The notes: generated from the sequence alone by a model not told the origin. A stretch of 64,000 nucleotides of DNA from Hydrococcus rivularis NIES-593 (GCF_001904635.1 NZ_MRCB01000006.1:1-64000); one strand, 5' to 3'. Counted from the first letter of the stretch, positions 28,973 to 37,429 are shown. Program-made: numbers and translations.

Positions 28973-29023
28973 GGTCCTGTCTATCATTCAGTCAAGCTAT
29001 TTTTTGTATTAGGAGCAATCTTC

Positions 29024-30139
29024 ATGGCTGAATCTTACTTACTCGAAAAACTACAATCCGTCGAACAAACTTTTAAAGAATTGACCCGTCGCCTTGCCGA
29101 CCCGGATATCGCCACCAATCCAGAGGAATTGCAGCGAGTCTCGAAGGCGCGTTCTTCTTTGGAAGAGACGGTTAATACCTACGAAGCTTGGAAAAAAACC
29201 AAGGAAGACTTAGCTGGGGCTAAACAAATTCTTAAAGAATCTGGCAGCGATCCAGAATTAAAGGAAATGGCTGCTCTAGAAGTCGAAGAATTAGAGGAAA
29301 AGTTAGCCCAGCTAGAGAAACAGCTCAAAATCTTACTCTTGCCTCGCGATCCCAACGATGATAAAAACATCATGCTAGAAATTCGCGCTGGGACTGGCGG
29401 AGACGAGGCGAGTATTTGGGCAGGTGACTTAGTACGGATGTACTCGCGCTATGCTGAGTCCCAAAATTGGAAAGTTAAACTCGTCAGCGAGTCGCTTGCC
29501 GAGTTAGGAGGCTTTAAAGAAGCGATCCTGGAAATCCAGGGCGATCGCGTTTATAGCAAACTAAAATTTGAAGCGGGCGTTCACCGAGTTCAGCGAGTGC
29601 CCGTCACGGAAGCAGGCGGACGAGTTCATACCTCAACGGCGACAGTAGCGATCATGCCAGAGGTGGATGAGGTAGAAGTCGAGATCGATCCCAAAGATAT
29701 CGAAATCAAAACGGCGCGTTCTGGCGGTGCTGGGGGACAAAATGTCAATAAGGTGGAAACGGCAGTAGACCTGATTCACAAGCCAACCGGAATCAGAATC
29801 TTCTGTACAGAAGAGCGATCGCAATTGCAAAACCGCGAGCGAGCCATGCAAATTTTGCGAGCTAAGCTCTACGAAATAAAGCTGCAAGAACAGCAAGAAG
29901 TCGTGACTTCTATGCGGCGATCCCAGGTAGGAACGGGAGCGCGATCGGAAAAAATCCGCACTTATAACTACAAAGACAATCGCGTCACCGATCACCGATT
30001 GGGACAAAACTTTAACTTAGCTGCTGCTTTAGAGGGAAACCTAGAAGACATGATTCAGGCTTGTATCGCTCAGGATCAGCAAGAGCGTCTAGAGGAATTA
30101 GCCACTTCTCCTACAACGGCTGAGGTATTGAGTAATTGA
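29024..30139 (+). CDS. prfA: Peptide chain release factor 1
   Basis: 371 residues. The GGQ motif is in [18 protein letters not shown]; the anticodon-like tripeptide region lies around REAQAGT-equivalent [20 protein letters not shown]. The N-terminal helical domain is about 1-105. RF1 reads UAA and UAG and triggers peptide release; it is the substrate of PrmC methylation at the GGQ glutamine. It has its own AGGAG site. It is last in the rightward translation cluster. Confidence 0.98.
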   Translation: MAESYLLEKLQSVEQTFKELTRRLADPDIATNPEELQRVSKARSSLEETVNTYEAWKKTKEDLAGAKQILKESGSDPELKEMAALEVEELEEKLAQLEKQLKILLLPRDPNDDKNIMLEIRAGTGGDEASIWAGDLVRMYSRYAESQNWKVKLVSESLAELGGFKEAILEIQGDRVYSKLKFEAGVHRVQRVPVTEAGGRVHTSTATVAIMPEVDEVEVEIDPKDIEIKTARSGGAGGQNVNKVETAVDLIHKPTGIRIFCTEERSQLQNRERAMQILRAKLYEIKLQEQQEVVTSMRRSQVGTGARSEKIRTYNYKDNRVTDHRLGQNFNLAAALEGNLEDMIQACIAQDQQERLEELATSPTTAEVLSN

Positions 30140-30154
30140 CGCTCTGTTAACCTA

Positions 30155-30179
30155 GGCATGGGAGTCGCTCCCCATGCTT
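30155..30179. terminator. Hairpin between convergent prfA and hydrolase genes
   Basis: GCATGGG (30156-30162) pairs with CCCATGC (30171-30177). It lies 16 bases after the prfA stop, between converging genes, and could serve both strands. There is no strong T-run, so confidence is moderate. Confidence 0.45.
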
Positions 30180-30264
30180 GGCTCCAGAACTGGACATGAA
30201 AGTTGCCCTTTGTCATAGTTACTAATATCAATTTTTACTTCTATCTGTAAAATTTTTCCAATCT

Positions 30265-31206
30265 CTAAAGAATAGATGAGGCGGCTTCGCCTAAAACGCG
30301 GTGAATTGTAGCGGTAGGGTGAACATTGTCCCAAAAGAGATACTGGTCTGGATTGGCACCACTTGCGGGATCTACGCTCAAAAATGGTCGATCCACAACG
30401 GTAAGTCCAAATCTCTGCGGTTCGGCGATCGCGCGATCGAACAAACTGTTAACGTCAAACAGGGTTATATCGACATCATCGGGTAATTTCTTCTCTAACT
30501 TATCCAAGTTTTTTGCCAACAAGCTGTTGTGTCTGTTGCTTATCTTTGTTAGCTCCTTAGAAGAACGGACAATCTTTTCGCCGAACACGTCCCCTCCTGT
30601 GAGTGCGCCTGGAGTTCTACCCAAATCGGGCAAGTTGGGGATGAGAAAATCGCGTCCGCCGCGTCGGTAAAGAGATTCTATGCTGTCTGTAATATTATCG
30701 ACGACATCTTTAGGTTTCGCACTTGAGTCGAAGAAATAATCGTTTGCCCCACCCCAAATAACAAATAGGTCATTTGCGTCAGCCGATTTTTGGAAGCGAT
30801 CGTGGTCTTGAGTAAACTGAGCTACCTGATCGACAACTGTTGGAAGCAAACCGCGAGATCCTGTATTTCCTTCCGTTTCTGTGCCTCCGTAGGCAAAGTT
30901 GACGCTTCGATCTATAGTTTTGCCGTCAAAGGAGCCAGTCACAGATAAATCGGTAGAAGCGGTAAGATCGTCTACTCCCACATTCTGCGCCAGAATTTCT
31001 ACCCAGGTAGGTCCGTTTGTAAAGCGTCCGTTGAAGTACGGAGGACTGGGTGGTCCGCCAACAAGGTTAAATGTGTTTCCTATATCAGAGAGACTATCCC
31101 CGAAAACGTAGAGATCGTCAATGCCGTTTGTTTCCGAACTCGCCAATCCTACGAGAGGCTCATTGCTTCCTAAGCCAGTGAGATTATCGCTATTGTTTTC
31201 CGGCAT
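30265..31206 (-). CDS. GDSL/SGNH-family hydrolase
   Basis: 313 residues. Block I has the catalytic Ser in YVFGDSLSDIGNTF (about residue 38), block III GGANDYFF and block V DNVHPTATIH with the Asp-His pair. These blocks and the GRFTNGPTWVEILA segment place it with secreted SGNH lipase/esterase-type enzymes. There is no obvious Sec signal peptide; the N-terminus is acidic and Asn/Gly-rich. Substrate unknown. The mature fold seems complete and ends shortly after the His block. Confidence 0.9.
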   Translation of the reverse strand: MPENNSDNLTGLGSNEPLVGLASSETNGIDDLYVFGDSLSDIGNTFNLVGGPPSPPYFNGRFTNGPTWVEILAQNVGVDDLTASTDLSVTGSFDGKTIDRSVNFAYGGTETEGNTGSRGLLPTVVDQVAQFTQDHDRFQKSADANDLFVIWGGANDYFFDSSAKPKDVVDNITDSIESLYRRGGRDFLIPNLPDLGRTPGALTGGDVFGEKIVRSSKELTKISNRHNSLLAKNLDKLEKKLPDDVDITLFDVNSLFDRAIAEPQRFGLTVVDRPFLSVDPASGANPDQYLFWDNVHPTATIHRVLGEAASSIL

Positions 31207-31572
31207 TTTTGTTTTTTTAAGGAAAAATCATGAAAAATATATCATATGCCGGAATTTTTAGGATGATTTTTAAATTATGATTCTGATTAGTTAAATTTAC
31301 TTGCTTAAGCTGCTTTTATTGATACTTTAAATTGCATAATTGCGAACTCGTAAATATGTAAATTAGTATTTGGCAAGCGAAACAACAGAGTCTCAAGAAA
31401 AATACGATTCATCGGACTCGAACCAGATATAGAATCCCCGAAGACAGCTAAAATCCTTTCCAGGCAGCAGTTCCTTTATCGAGAAGAGCGCGATTCTATC
31501 TTGAAAAAACAAGAGGTAAAGATGAAAATTGAGGATTTAATCTTCGATATTTCACTTAAATCTTTTGACAAT

Positions 31573-31629
31573 AAAAAAATGGCGATCGCAGCGAAACTCG
31601 AGAAAGATTTCCCATGCGATCGCCATTTT
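31573..31629 (-). terminator. Terminator-like hairpin beyond the ctaE remnant
   Basis: Fifteen-base arms AAAATGGCGATCGCA (31576-31590) and TGCGATCGCCATTTT (31615-31629). Read leftward, the stem ends in a run of T, as in a Rho-independent terminator, and lies just after the stop of the ctaE remnant. The 24-base loop is long for a terminator. Confidence 0.55.
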
Positions 31630-31641
31630 CGAGCAATTCAG

Positions 31642-31812
31642 TTAAAACCTAGTCAGAATGTAAAGCAGCGAGAAAAGGATAATCCAGATGATATCGACGA
31701 AGTGCCAGTAGATTTCTGCCATTTCTACGCCGGTATGTTTAGTGGCATTATAGTGACCTTGACGGCGCGATCGCCACAATACGCCCAGGATTAACAAAAC
31801 CCCAATAATTAA
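31642..31812 (-). pseudogene. ctaE: 3' remnant of cytochrome c oxidase subunit III gene
   Basis: The minus strand reads LIIGVLLILGVLWRSRRQGH then YNATKHTGVEMAEIYWHFVD and IIWIILFSLLYILTRF before a TAA at 31642-31644. The GHY...GVE...YWHFVDIIWI stretch with its last helix is the C-terminal signature of heme-copper oxidase subunit III. An in-frame TAG lies directly upstream, and no subunit III sequence continues in that frame. Only about the last 55 of the roughly 200 codons remain, with no subunit I or II gene nearby. It is decayed and non-functional. Confidence 0.85.
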
Positions 31813-32191
31813 CTACCTTATGAAAGCCTGCTCTCATTACCTGAAAATGATGAGCCTGTTACTCGTTCTATTGTTGTTTCCCCAATTCCTAATTGTTAAA
31901 ACTTTTAACGATTTTTTTATTTCGTTTTTCAACGAATTGCAACAACTAACAAAAATAATTTTAAATTTTAATTACTATTAGTAGTTTTTATGATAATTGC
32001 TCAATAATTCTGTTCAATGCAAGCAATTTGACAAAATTTTATTTTTTTTTAAGAAAAAATTATCAGCCATTCATTTATTGGCAATTCTGTATACCAATAA
32101 TGCGATCGCGTACTTGCGATCGCGTACTGTCGAACAAGAAGTACTGGATTTGTTAGACGATCCCAAAGTAACTAACAATTGCGATCGCACA

Positions 32192-32587
32192 TTAATAAAA
32201 CGATAATTCATCTACTCGGACTTCCAGACAAGAACCGACTTCGGAAGGCGGACAGACACGAATTCTCGCGATCGCTAATTCCTCTAATATACTTCCAAGC
32301 TGCTTGAGCTTTTCGAGGACGCGCCAACTCATTGCTAAGTCAGTCGTTTCAATAATGAGAGTCGGTTGTTTAGCTTTGATGGTGATGAACCACTGACAAT
32401 CAGATAATAGCTTTACCAAAGAATAATCTCTTTTGTGAAAAGAATCGCCCGAACGATAAGCTTCGCGCATGCAAGTATCAAAAAAGCGCTGGCTTAGAGT
32501 TGTTTCTATTTGCCGAGCAAGTAAGCGATCTGATAGGCTAGGCTCGGATGGCGGGCGATCGTCTTGGGGAAGGATTGGAGAGTTCAT
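32192..32587 (-). CDS. Hypothetical protein in the nif accessory group
   Basis: 131 residues, soluble, with DRLLARQIETTLSQRFFDTC near the N-terminus, a beta-rich middle (WFITIKAKQPTLIIETTDLA) and a C-terminal RIRVCPPSEVGSCLEVRVDE. I do not recognise the family. It starts four bases after the stop of the ArsC-like nitrogenase-associated gene, so it is very likely cotranscribed with the leftward nif accessory genes, and a nitrogen-fixation link is inferred only from that. Confidence 0.75.
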   Translation of the reverse strand: MNSPILPQDDRPPSEPSLSDRLLARQIETTLSQRFFDTCMREAYRSGDSFHKRDYSLVKLLSDCQWFITIKAKQPTLIIETTDLAMSWRVLEKLKQLGSILEELAIARIRVCPPSEVGSCLEVRVDELSFY

Positions 32588-32591
32588 TGTC

Positions 32592-33017
32592 TTATTTTAT
32601 GTTTGGCGATCGTCTACTTGTACTATGAGGACAGGTTTCTACATCTCCGATATTACTAGGTACAGGACTTAACCCAATCCAAGCATCAATTTGTTCGGGA
32701 TTAAACCCGACTCGACGAATTTCTCCTACCTGAATTAACGGACGACGAATTAATAGAGGATCTTCTATCATCAATTTCAAGGCAGTTTGCTCGTCTAAGT
32801 CTAAAGGATTAACTTCTCCTGATTTAACGCGAGGTGCAGTATAATTAAACCACTCCGCAACAGGCAGATCGCCAAAAAAGGGACGCAAAATTTCCGCCGT
32901 CCAAGGTTCTTTTAATAAATTACGAACCTCTAACTTATGCCCAGCAGCATATAATAAAGCTCTCTGCTTCGCATTATTAATACAACCAGGTTTTTCGTAG
33001 AAAACTACTTTAGCCAT
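32592..33017 (-). CDS. ArsC/Spx-family nitrogenase-associated protein
   Basis: 141 residues with a thioredoxin-like fold: VVFYEKPGCINNAKQRALLY (single Cys of the ArsC/Spx site), RNLLKEPWTAEILRPFFGDL, and MIEDPLLIRRPLIQVGEIRRVGF containing the conserved RRPL and G-F segments. It matches the nitrogenase-associated subgroup, sometimes called NifO, found in nif clusters. The exact role is unclear; NifO has been linked to molybdenum or redox handling. It is preceded by a spacer with four hairpins. Confidence 0.88.
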   Translation of the reverse strand: MAKVVFYEKPGCINNAKQRALLYAAGHKLEVRNLLKEPWTAEILRPFFGDLPVAEWFNYTAPRVKSGEVNPLDLDEQTALKLMIEDPLLIRRPLIQVGEIRRVGFNPEQIDAWIGLSPVPSNIGDVETCPHSTSRRSPNIK

Positions 33018-33031
33018 AACTCACCTCAGTT

Positions 33032-33174
33032 TTGGATTGACAGGTATTTATCCAACAACCCGCCTGCCAATTAATTAGCAGGCTAATAGCAAAAGTTCTC
33101 TCAAGAGAACTGCTTATAGCACTGAGTCCATTTAAATAGACTTTAGCTATGAGCAAGGAAATTAATTTCCTTGC
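33032..33174 (-). repeat. Array of four (possibly five) regularly spaced dyads
   Basis: Dyads at 33062-33083, 33094-33111, 33125-33142 and 33153-33174 have centres 30, 31 and 30 bases apart. The last is a perfect 22-base palindrome. In the first and third the only mismatch is C/A on the plus strand, which becomes a G-U pair in the leftward transcript, supporting an RNA-level structure. A weaker fifth dyad (33032-33037 with 33050-33055) has a centre 29 bases further on. All lie between the [2Fe-2S] gene and the ArsC-like gene. Confidence 0.75.
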
Positions 33175-33184
33175 GGGTAATCGT

Positions 33185-33766
33185 TTACTTACAAGAAATG
33201 CAGAAATGCTTCTCCAACAACGCAAAAATACTATCAAGATCCATGCGATCGCAGCGAGTTTCTTTTTCTCCTGGCATTAAAATAAAATTTGGCGCTTTTT
33301 TGCAGCGTTTTTGACAGCCAGTTCGTTCGATCTTGACATGATTTTGCAATCCTAACTCAGACAAAGCTTGCTCTATTTTCTCGTGCAAATGTTTGCCCCC
33401 TCGCTTAAGACAGCCTGACTTGTGACACACTAAAATTTTGGCTTTAGATTTACCTTTTTTGGGATAACTAATTTCTTCAAGATTGTCTAGTGTTGGTTCG
33501 CTTTGGCGGCTGAGGTTAATAATTTGAGTAGCTTTGAGTTTATGAATGCCTGTCTCTGGTTTTAAGGTTTCATCGCCGATAATTTTAAGGCGATCGCCAG
33601 GAACAATATTTAAATCTACAATTTCCCGTAATGACTTAGATAGCTTAATAGGAAATCGCTCCTCGCCAATAGCAATGCGCACATATTTGGGCGTACCTTT
33701 CGACCAATCGAGAAATTGAATAAATTCACCTTCGACTTGAAATTGAAATTCCGTTTGTAGCAACAT
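33185..33766 (-). CDS. Thioredoxin-like [2Fe-2S] ferredoxin protein
   Basis: About 193 residues from ATG 33766 (MLLQTEFQFQVEGEFIQFLD); an upstream ATG at 33850 is in frame but unlikely. The N-terminal 100 residues form a beta-rich domain. The C-terminal part has CHKSGCLKRGGK and RTGCQKRCKKAPN, a Cys pattern and fold typical of thioredoxin-like [2Fe-2S] ferredoxins (NuoE/Fd2 type), followed by NFILMPGE. Such proteins occur in cyanobacterial nif clusters; electron transfer or a cluster-assembly role is inferred. It is cotranscribed with the CBS-CP12 gene upstream. Confidence 0.85.
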   Translation of the reverse strand: MLLQTEFQFQVEGEFIQFLDWSKGTPKYVRIAIGEERFPIKLSKSLREIVDLNIVPGDRLKIIGDETLKPETGIHKLKATQIINLSRQSEPTLDNLEEISYPKKGKSKAKILVCHKSGCLKRGGKHLHEKIEQALSELGLQNHVKIERTGCQKRCKKAPNFILMPGEKETRCDRMDLDSIFALLEKHFCISCK

Positions 33767-33850
33767 AGTTGTCTTTAAGGAGGTAAGAGTTTGCGATCGC
33801 CTTTTTATTCCCCAAGGCGGGGATTGCCCGCCCCAGGTTTTTATACCCAA

Positions 33851-34480
33851 TTAGGTTTTCGTTTCAAGTACGTGATGGCGCACTCGCAAAATTTCTGGAT
33901 GTTCTTGACAGAAGGCTTGGAAAGGTGTTGTATCGGGAATGACCGTTCCTTCTTGATAAGCTGCCTCAGCTTCTAAGTCTTCTACCAAAGCCCAAGCATC
34001 AATGCATTCCTGAGAAGTTGCGCCTTTTGCCGCACTAATTGCTTTTGCTTCCTCAATGGCTTTTTCTAGTTCTCGCCGCAATAGAGGGACTTTAGGATTT
34101 TCCAAGAAATCGCCTTTAAAAAGAATGTCGCTTTCTGAGACTATGCCCAATAGCCCGCCCTGAATAACGGGAGCAATGCGAATGCCCGTATTGGCAAACA
34201 GTCGCGCTACATACTCCACGCCCAGATCGGGGTTAACTACAATACAGGGCTTGGTCATAATTTCGTAGACGCGAATTGTTTTGGGATCTTTCCCATAAGC
34301 AATTACTTTGCTGACAATATCAGAGTGAGTAACGATGCCATAAGCATCTTGACCATTGCGAAGATCGACAATTAGCGCCCGCAGTTCTTTAAACTTCATC
34401 AATTTTACTGCTTCTGCTACTGTCGCCGAACCTCGAATGGTGGCTACATCGTAACTCATGATATCGGATGCCTTCAACAT
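33851..34480 (-). CDS. CBS-domain protein with degenerate C-terminal CP12 domain
   Basis: 209 residues from ATG 34480, chosen for its GAGAGGAG site; the frame extends further upstream without family similarity. Two CBS motifs (LKASDIMSYDVATI, GIVTHSDIV; VYEIMTKPCIVVNPD, GIVSESDIL) occupy about 1-125. The tail (ELEKAIEEAKAISAAKGATS, QECIDAWALVEDLEAEAAYQ, FCQEHPE) is CP12-like. Classical CP12 has two Cys pairs and AWDxVEEL; here each pair has kept one Cys and the motif reads AWALVEDL. CBS-CP12 fusions are known in cyanobacteria. An adenylate-sensing role is inferred. Confidence 0.9.
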   Translation of the reverse strand: MLKASDIMSYDVATIRGSATVAEAVKLMKFKELRALIVDLRNGQDAYGIVTHSDIVSKVIAYGKDPKTIRVYEIMTKPCIVVNPDLGVEYVARLFANTGIRIAPVIQGGLLGIVSESDILFKGDFLENPKVPLLRRELEKAIEEAKAISAAKGATSQECIDAWALVEDLEAEAAYQEGTVIPDTTPFQAFCQEHPEILRVRHHVLETKT

Positions 34481-34582
34481 AGAATTAACTCCTCTCAAAA
34501 TTTGAGCATTGAAAAAATTGGCGTACTCAACTGCGAGTAACCAAATAGATCGCCCCACTCAGAATCTAAAGTTAAAGAATAT

Positions 34583-34716
34583 GACGGGGTGACAAGCAAT
34601 CTGAAATCTTGGCAAGGCAGAAAGCAGAAGGTAAGAACTTCAGGAGTTTTAGAGTCATCTCATTCTCAGCGTTTATGCGCAAAATCAATCGACTTCAGAA
34701 AAGATGTCACCCCGCC
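34583..34716. repeat. Long-spaced inverted repeat in the nifT/CBS-CP12 spacer
   Basis: GACGGGGTGACA at 34583-34594 and TGTCACCCCGCC at 34705-34716 match 11 of 12 as inverted arms with about 110 bases between. The rest of the 248-base spacer shows no gene. Confidence 0.5.
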
Positions 34717-34728
34717 AGATTCAGACTT

Positions 34729-34932
34729 TTATGCGATTTTCCTTGCTTCAGTCGTTATTGGTAACTTTAACGGTTCTTCGAGTTCAGAAAACAGAAGTTC
34801 CCAACCATTTGCTAAGGTCATAAGTATGCCCTCTTGCATCACAGTTTCTTTGACAACTTCTTCTTCTAAATCTTTTTTAGGCACGTAAACCGACAAGTGT
34901 CCGGCAGCATTTTTGTGCAACATTACTTTCAT
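34729..34932 (-). CDS. nifT: Nitrogen fixation protein NifT
   Basis: 67 residues starting MKVMLHKNAAGHLSVYVPKK, the NifT/FixU signature, followed by DLEEEVV and GWELLFSEL. AAGGAG lies seven bases before the ATG. NifT is a small protein of uncertain function, made with NifZ in many diazotrophs and dispensable in some. It lies between nifZ and the CBS-CP12 gene in the leftward nif group. Confidence 0.95.
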   Translation of the reverse strand: MKVMLHKNAAGHLSVYVPKKDLEEEVVKETVMQEGILMTLANGWELLFSELEEPLKLPITTEARKIA

Positions 34933-35000
34933 GGCAATCTCCTTTTTCAGTTAATATTTGTCATTTGTCCTTTGTACCAATGACCAATGACCAATGACGA

Positions 35001-35267
35001 CTAATCAACGGCTTCCAATTCCTTTCTGCGGCAACCAACGACTACATCGCGATCGATAAAATGCACCGCATAGATGTAATAGCTTTGCAAATAAGTACCG
35101 ATGCTGACGACGTAGCCTTCATCTCCCTTTTTGGCAAGGACTTCACCAATGTCTCTACCGGGAAACGTTCCGTCATTGCGGATTAGCTTGCGAACCCTAA
35201 CTTTCTGTTCCATGTTGAAAGCTGGGGGATCGTCTAATTCGATTTCTCCTGGGTTATACAATCCCAT
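35001..35267 (-). CDS. nifZ: Nitrogen fixation protein NifZ
   Basis: 88 residues. NMEQKVRVRKLIRNDGTFPG, GEVLAKKGDEGYVVSIGTYL and YIYAVHFIDRDVVVGCRRKE match NifZ, which helps mature the second P-cluster of the MoFe protein. The start overlaps the end of nifV by 14 bases and has AAGGAG upstream, so translation is coupled. Confidence 0.96.
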   Translation of the reverse strand: MGLYNPGEIELDDPPAFNMEQKVRVRKLIRNDGTFPGRDIGEVLAKKGDEGYVVSIGTYLQSYYIYAVHFIDRDVVVGCRRKELEAVD

Positions 35268-36387
35268 TGGCTATACTCCTTTTAGGAACGATATCGAGCA
35301 ATTCTTCTACGGTTAAACTGCGTTTGAGATTGACCGACATATGTCTAACAGCATCGATAACGGATTGCGCTTCTTCTCTGGTTAAGGTGATGCCATGCTC
35401 TTTGAGAAGCGTCAATACTAGATGTCTTCCCGAATGCTTGCCGACGACTAAACGGCGTTTCCAACCAACTTCATCTGGTGAAAAAGGTTCATAAGTAGCG
35501 GGATTTTGCAAAACGCCGTGGGCATGAATGCCAGACTCGTGAGCAAAAGCATTTTCACCGACGATCGCTTTCCAGGGAGAAACGGGACAACCGGACGCGG
35601 CGACGACGAATTGAGACAATTCTCGCAATCGTTCGGTTTTGATGCCCAAGTCAACGCCATAGATGCGTTTGAGTGCCATGACGATTTCTTCTAGGGCAGC
35701 ATTTCCCGCTCTTTCACCCAATCCGTTGACGGTTGTATTGACGGATGTTGCCCCCGCACGCAGCCCTGCTAGAGCGTTGGCAGTGGCGAGTCCGAGATCG
35801 TCGTGGGTGTGCATTTCAATGGGAATTGACAGCCATTTGGTCAGTTGGCTGACTTTTTCAAAGGTAGTCACGGGATCGAGAATGCCTACCGTATCGCAAA
35901 AGCGAAATCGAGAAGCGCCCCACTCTTGAGCAGAGAGTGCTACATCGAGAAGGAAAGTTTCGTCTGCACGAGAAGAGTCTTCTCCGCCAACGGATATCCA
36001 CAAACCGCGATCGCTTGCATAGAAAATTGCCTCTCGCAGGCGATCGAAAATCAGTTCGCGATTGCCACCAAATTTAGCTGCAATCTGAATTTCTGAGACG
36101 GGAACAGAAATATGTACCCGTTGCAAACCACAGGCAATAGAAGCGTTAATATCGGAGCGAACGGCTCGATTCCAGCCAATTAATTGAGCGTTCAGCCCCA
36201 TTTCTACAATAGCGAAGATTGCCGTAGCTTCAGAACCGCCCATTGCCGGAATGCCGACTTCCAATTCTTGGATGCCGATCGCATCGAGCAGCGTAGCTAG
36301 GGCAACTTTTTCTTCTAGAGTAAAGGCAATTCCTGCGGCTTGTTCCCCATCCCGTAGCGTCGTGTCATTAATTTGAATCGCATTCAT
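35254..36387 (-). CDS. nifV: Homocitrate synthase NifV
   Basis: 377 residues of the alpha-IPM/homocitrate synthase family: INDTTLRDGEQAAGIAFTLE at the N-terminus (catalytic R and D), MHTHDDLGLATANALAG (metal-binding His pair), and NAFAHESGIHAHGVLQNP. It condenses acetyl-CoA and 2-oxoglutarate to homocitrate, the organic ligand of FeMo-co. Its length fits NifV and not LeuA, which has a longer regulatory domain; the nif context agrees. GGAGC precedes the start. Confidence 0.97.
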   Translation of the reverse strand: MNAIQINDTTLRDGEQAAGIAFTLEEKVALATLLDAIGIQELEVGIPAMGGSEATAIFAIVEMGLNAQLIGWNRAVRSDINASIACGLQRVHISVPVSEIQIAAKFGGNRELIFDRLREAIFYASDRGLWISVGGEDSSRADETFLLDVALSAQEWGASRFRFCDTVGILDPVTTFEKVSQLTKWLSIPIEMHTHDDLGLATANALAGLRAGATSVNTTVNGLGERAGNAALEEIVMALKRIYGVDLGIKTERLRELSQFVVAASGCPVSPWKAIVGENAFAHESGIHAHGVLQNPATYEPFSPDEVGWKRRLVVGKHSGRHLVLTLLKEHGITLTREEAQSVIDAVRHMSVNLKRSLTVEELLDIVPKRSIANGIV

Positions 36388-36426
36388 TATTGCTCCCCAA
36401 TGTAAAAGCAGACAGGTAAAGCCTCT

Positions 36427-36735
36427 TCAGCGGAAGGCAGCTACAAGAGGACAGATTTTAGCTTTTTTGCCTTCTGCTCTCTCAAGCAAATGTTTTACGC
36501 CTAATGCAGCTTGACTGTCGAACCAATCAAAGATTCGCTGTAGCTGTTCTAGGGAAATAAAGCCATACTGCCAGAGGAGCATGGCTAAGGGATCGTTGGA
36601 TTGTTGCCTTTTTTCTATGACCATCGCCAAGTCTGCCTTGGGGATGGCAAGTTCTTCATGCAAAAATTGACGAAATTCCGTAAGTGAAGAATTGGATTCT
36701 ATGACAGCACCATTTTCAGTTACCACTAGAGACAA
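36427..36735 (-). CDS. DUF2949 family protein
   Basis: Up to 102 residues. LTEFRQFLHEELAIPKADLA and PLAMLLWQYGFISLEQLQRI followed by FDW match the small cyanobacterial DUF2949 family, a helical protein of unknown function. The frame opens at a TTG (36735); a GTG three codons later is an equally possible start. It lies between nifV and dps on the same strand, with its last 30 residues less typical (ERAEGKKAKICPLVAAFR). Confidence 0.8.
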   Translation of the reverse strand: MSLVVTENGAVIESNSSLTEFRQFLHEELAIPKADLAMVIEKRQQSNDPLAMLLWQYGFISLEQLQRIFDWFDSQAALGVKHLLERAEGKKAKICPLVAAFR

Positions 36736-36873
36736 ACGGCTGTTTGCTCGTAAAGTTACTAATGATTTAAAGGGTGAAAGATGAAGTGTGGATTTGACTT
36801 AACCTTATGTTGAACTCGTTTTATCTTTCTCCTTCAATTCTTCATCCTTTATTCTTTATTGGATAACCGATCG

Positions 36874-37419
36874 CTATTTAGCAGGTTTGACGAAGCTTAC
36901 AGTCAGGCTATCTTCTGCAAGGAAGTGTTCGAGATGGAAAGCTCTGTCTTCAGTTGCAAGCAGGATTTGTTCGTAGAGATAGCGAGTCGCGCGATCGCCC
37001 ACGCTTTCGGCTTGATTGGCTTGACGGCGAATTAAGTTAATGACGGCTTGTTCGGCTGCTAGATCGTGTTCTAGCATCTGACGCGCCGTAAAAATACCAT
37101 CTTCTTCTTGGGTAAAACAGCACAATTCGGCAAGTTTGCCAAAGCTGGCGACTGGCGTACCACCCAAACCATTCAAGCGTTCTCCGAGATCGTGAACGTG
37201 ACCTGCAACTGCCCCATAACTGTCTTGGAAGAACTGATGTAATTGATAAAATTCAGACCCCTCGACAACAAAATGATGTTTTTGGTACTGGAGATAAAGG
37301 GCTTGGAAGCTTGCTAGAGCAATATTTAAGCCTTCGCAAACGGGAGCCGTTATTTCCCGTCCTAAACCAATAGGATTGTCCGATACTTCTCCAAAGGGAC
37401 GAAACGTTGTAGTTGTCAT
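36874..37419 (-). CDS. Dps-family ferritin-like protein
   Basis: 181 residues: [40 protein letters not shown], and [18 protein letters not shown] with the His/Asp/Glu residues of the Dps inter-subunit ferroxidase centre. Dps 12-mers oxidise Fe(II) with H2O2 and store iron, limiting hydroxyl radical formation. Its place in the leftward nif group suggests a link to iron storage or protection of nitrogenase during oxygen stress, an inference from context. Confidence 0.93.
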   Translation of the reverse strand: MTTTTFRPFGEVSDNPIGLGREITAPVCEGLNIALASFQALYLQYQKHHFVVEGSEFYQLHQFFQDSYGAVAGHVHDLGERLNGLGGTPVASFGKLAELCCFTQEEDGIFTARQMLEHDLAAEQAVINLIRRQANQAESVGDRATRYLYEQILLATEDRAFHLEHFLAEDSLTVSFVKPAK

Positions 37420-37429
37420 GGTTTCATTC

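Larger units (their letters stand above)
31207..32191. other. Gene-poor kilobase with a pseudogene fragment
   Basis: About 985 AT-rich bases. The only recognisable contents are the ctaE remnant (31642-31812) with a hairpin beyond its stop (31573-31629) and poly-T/poly-A tracts around 31900-32060. HIP1 octamers occur in the last 100 bases. No intact gene, tRNA or insertion sequence was seen. Confidence 0.6.

Noticed and set aside
31501-31794. A 97-residue rightward open frame
   Set aside because: Its second half is antisense to the recognisable ctaE remnant and the middle runs through a hairpin; a TTG start without support. A shadow, not a gene.
33010-33237. A 75-residue leftward open frame over the hairpin array
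   Set aside because: It overlaps the ArsC-like start and the ferredoxin end out of frame and is made of the palindromic spacer; no coding support.
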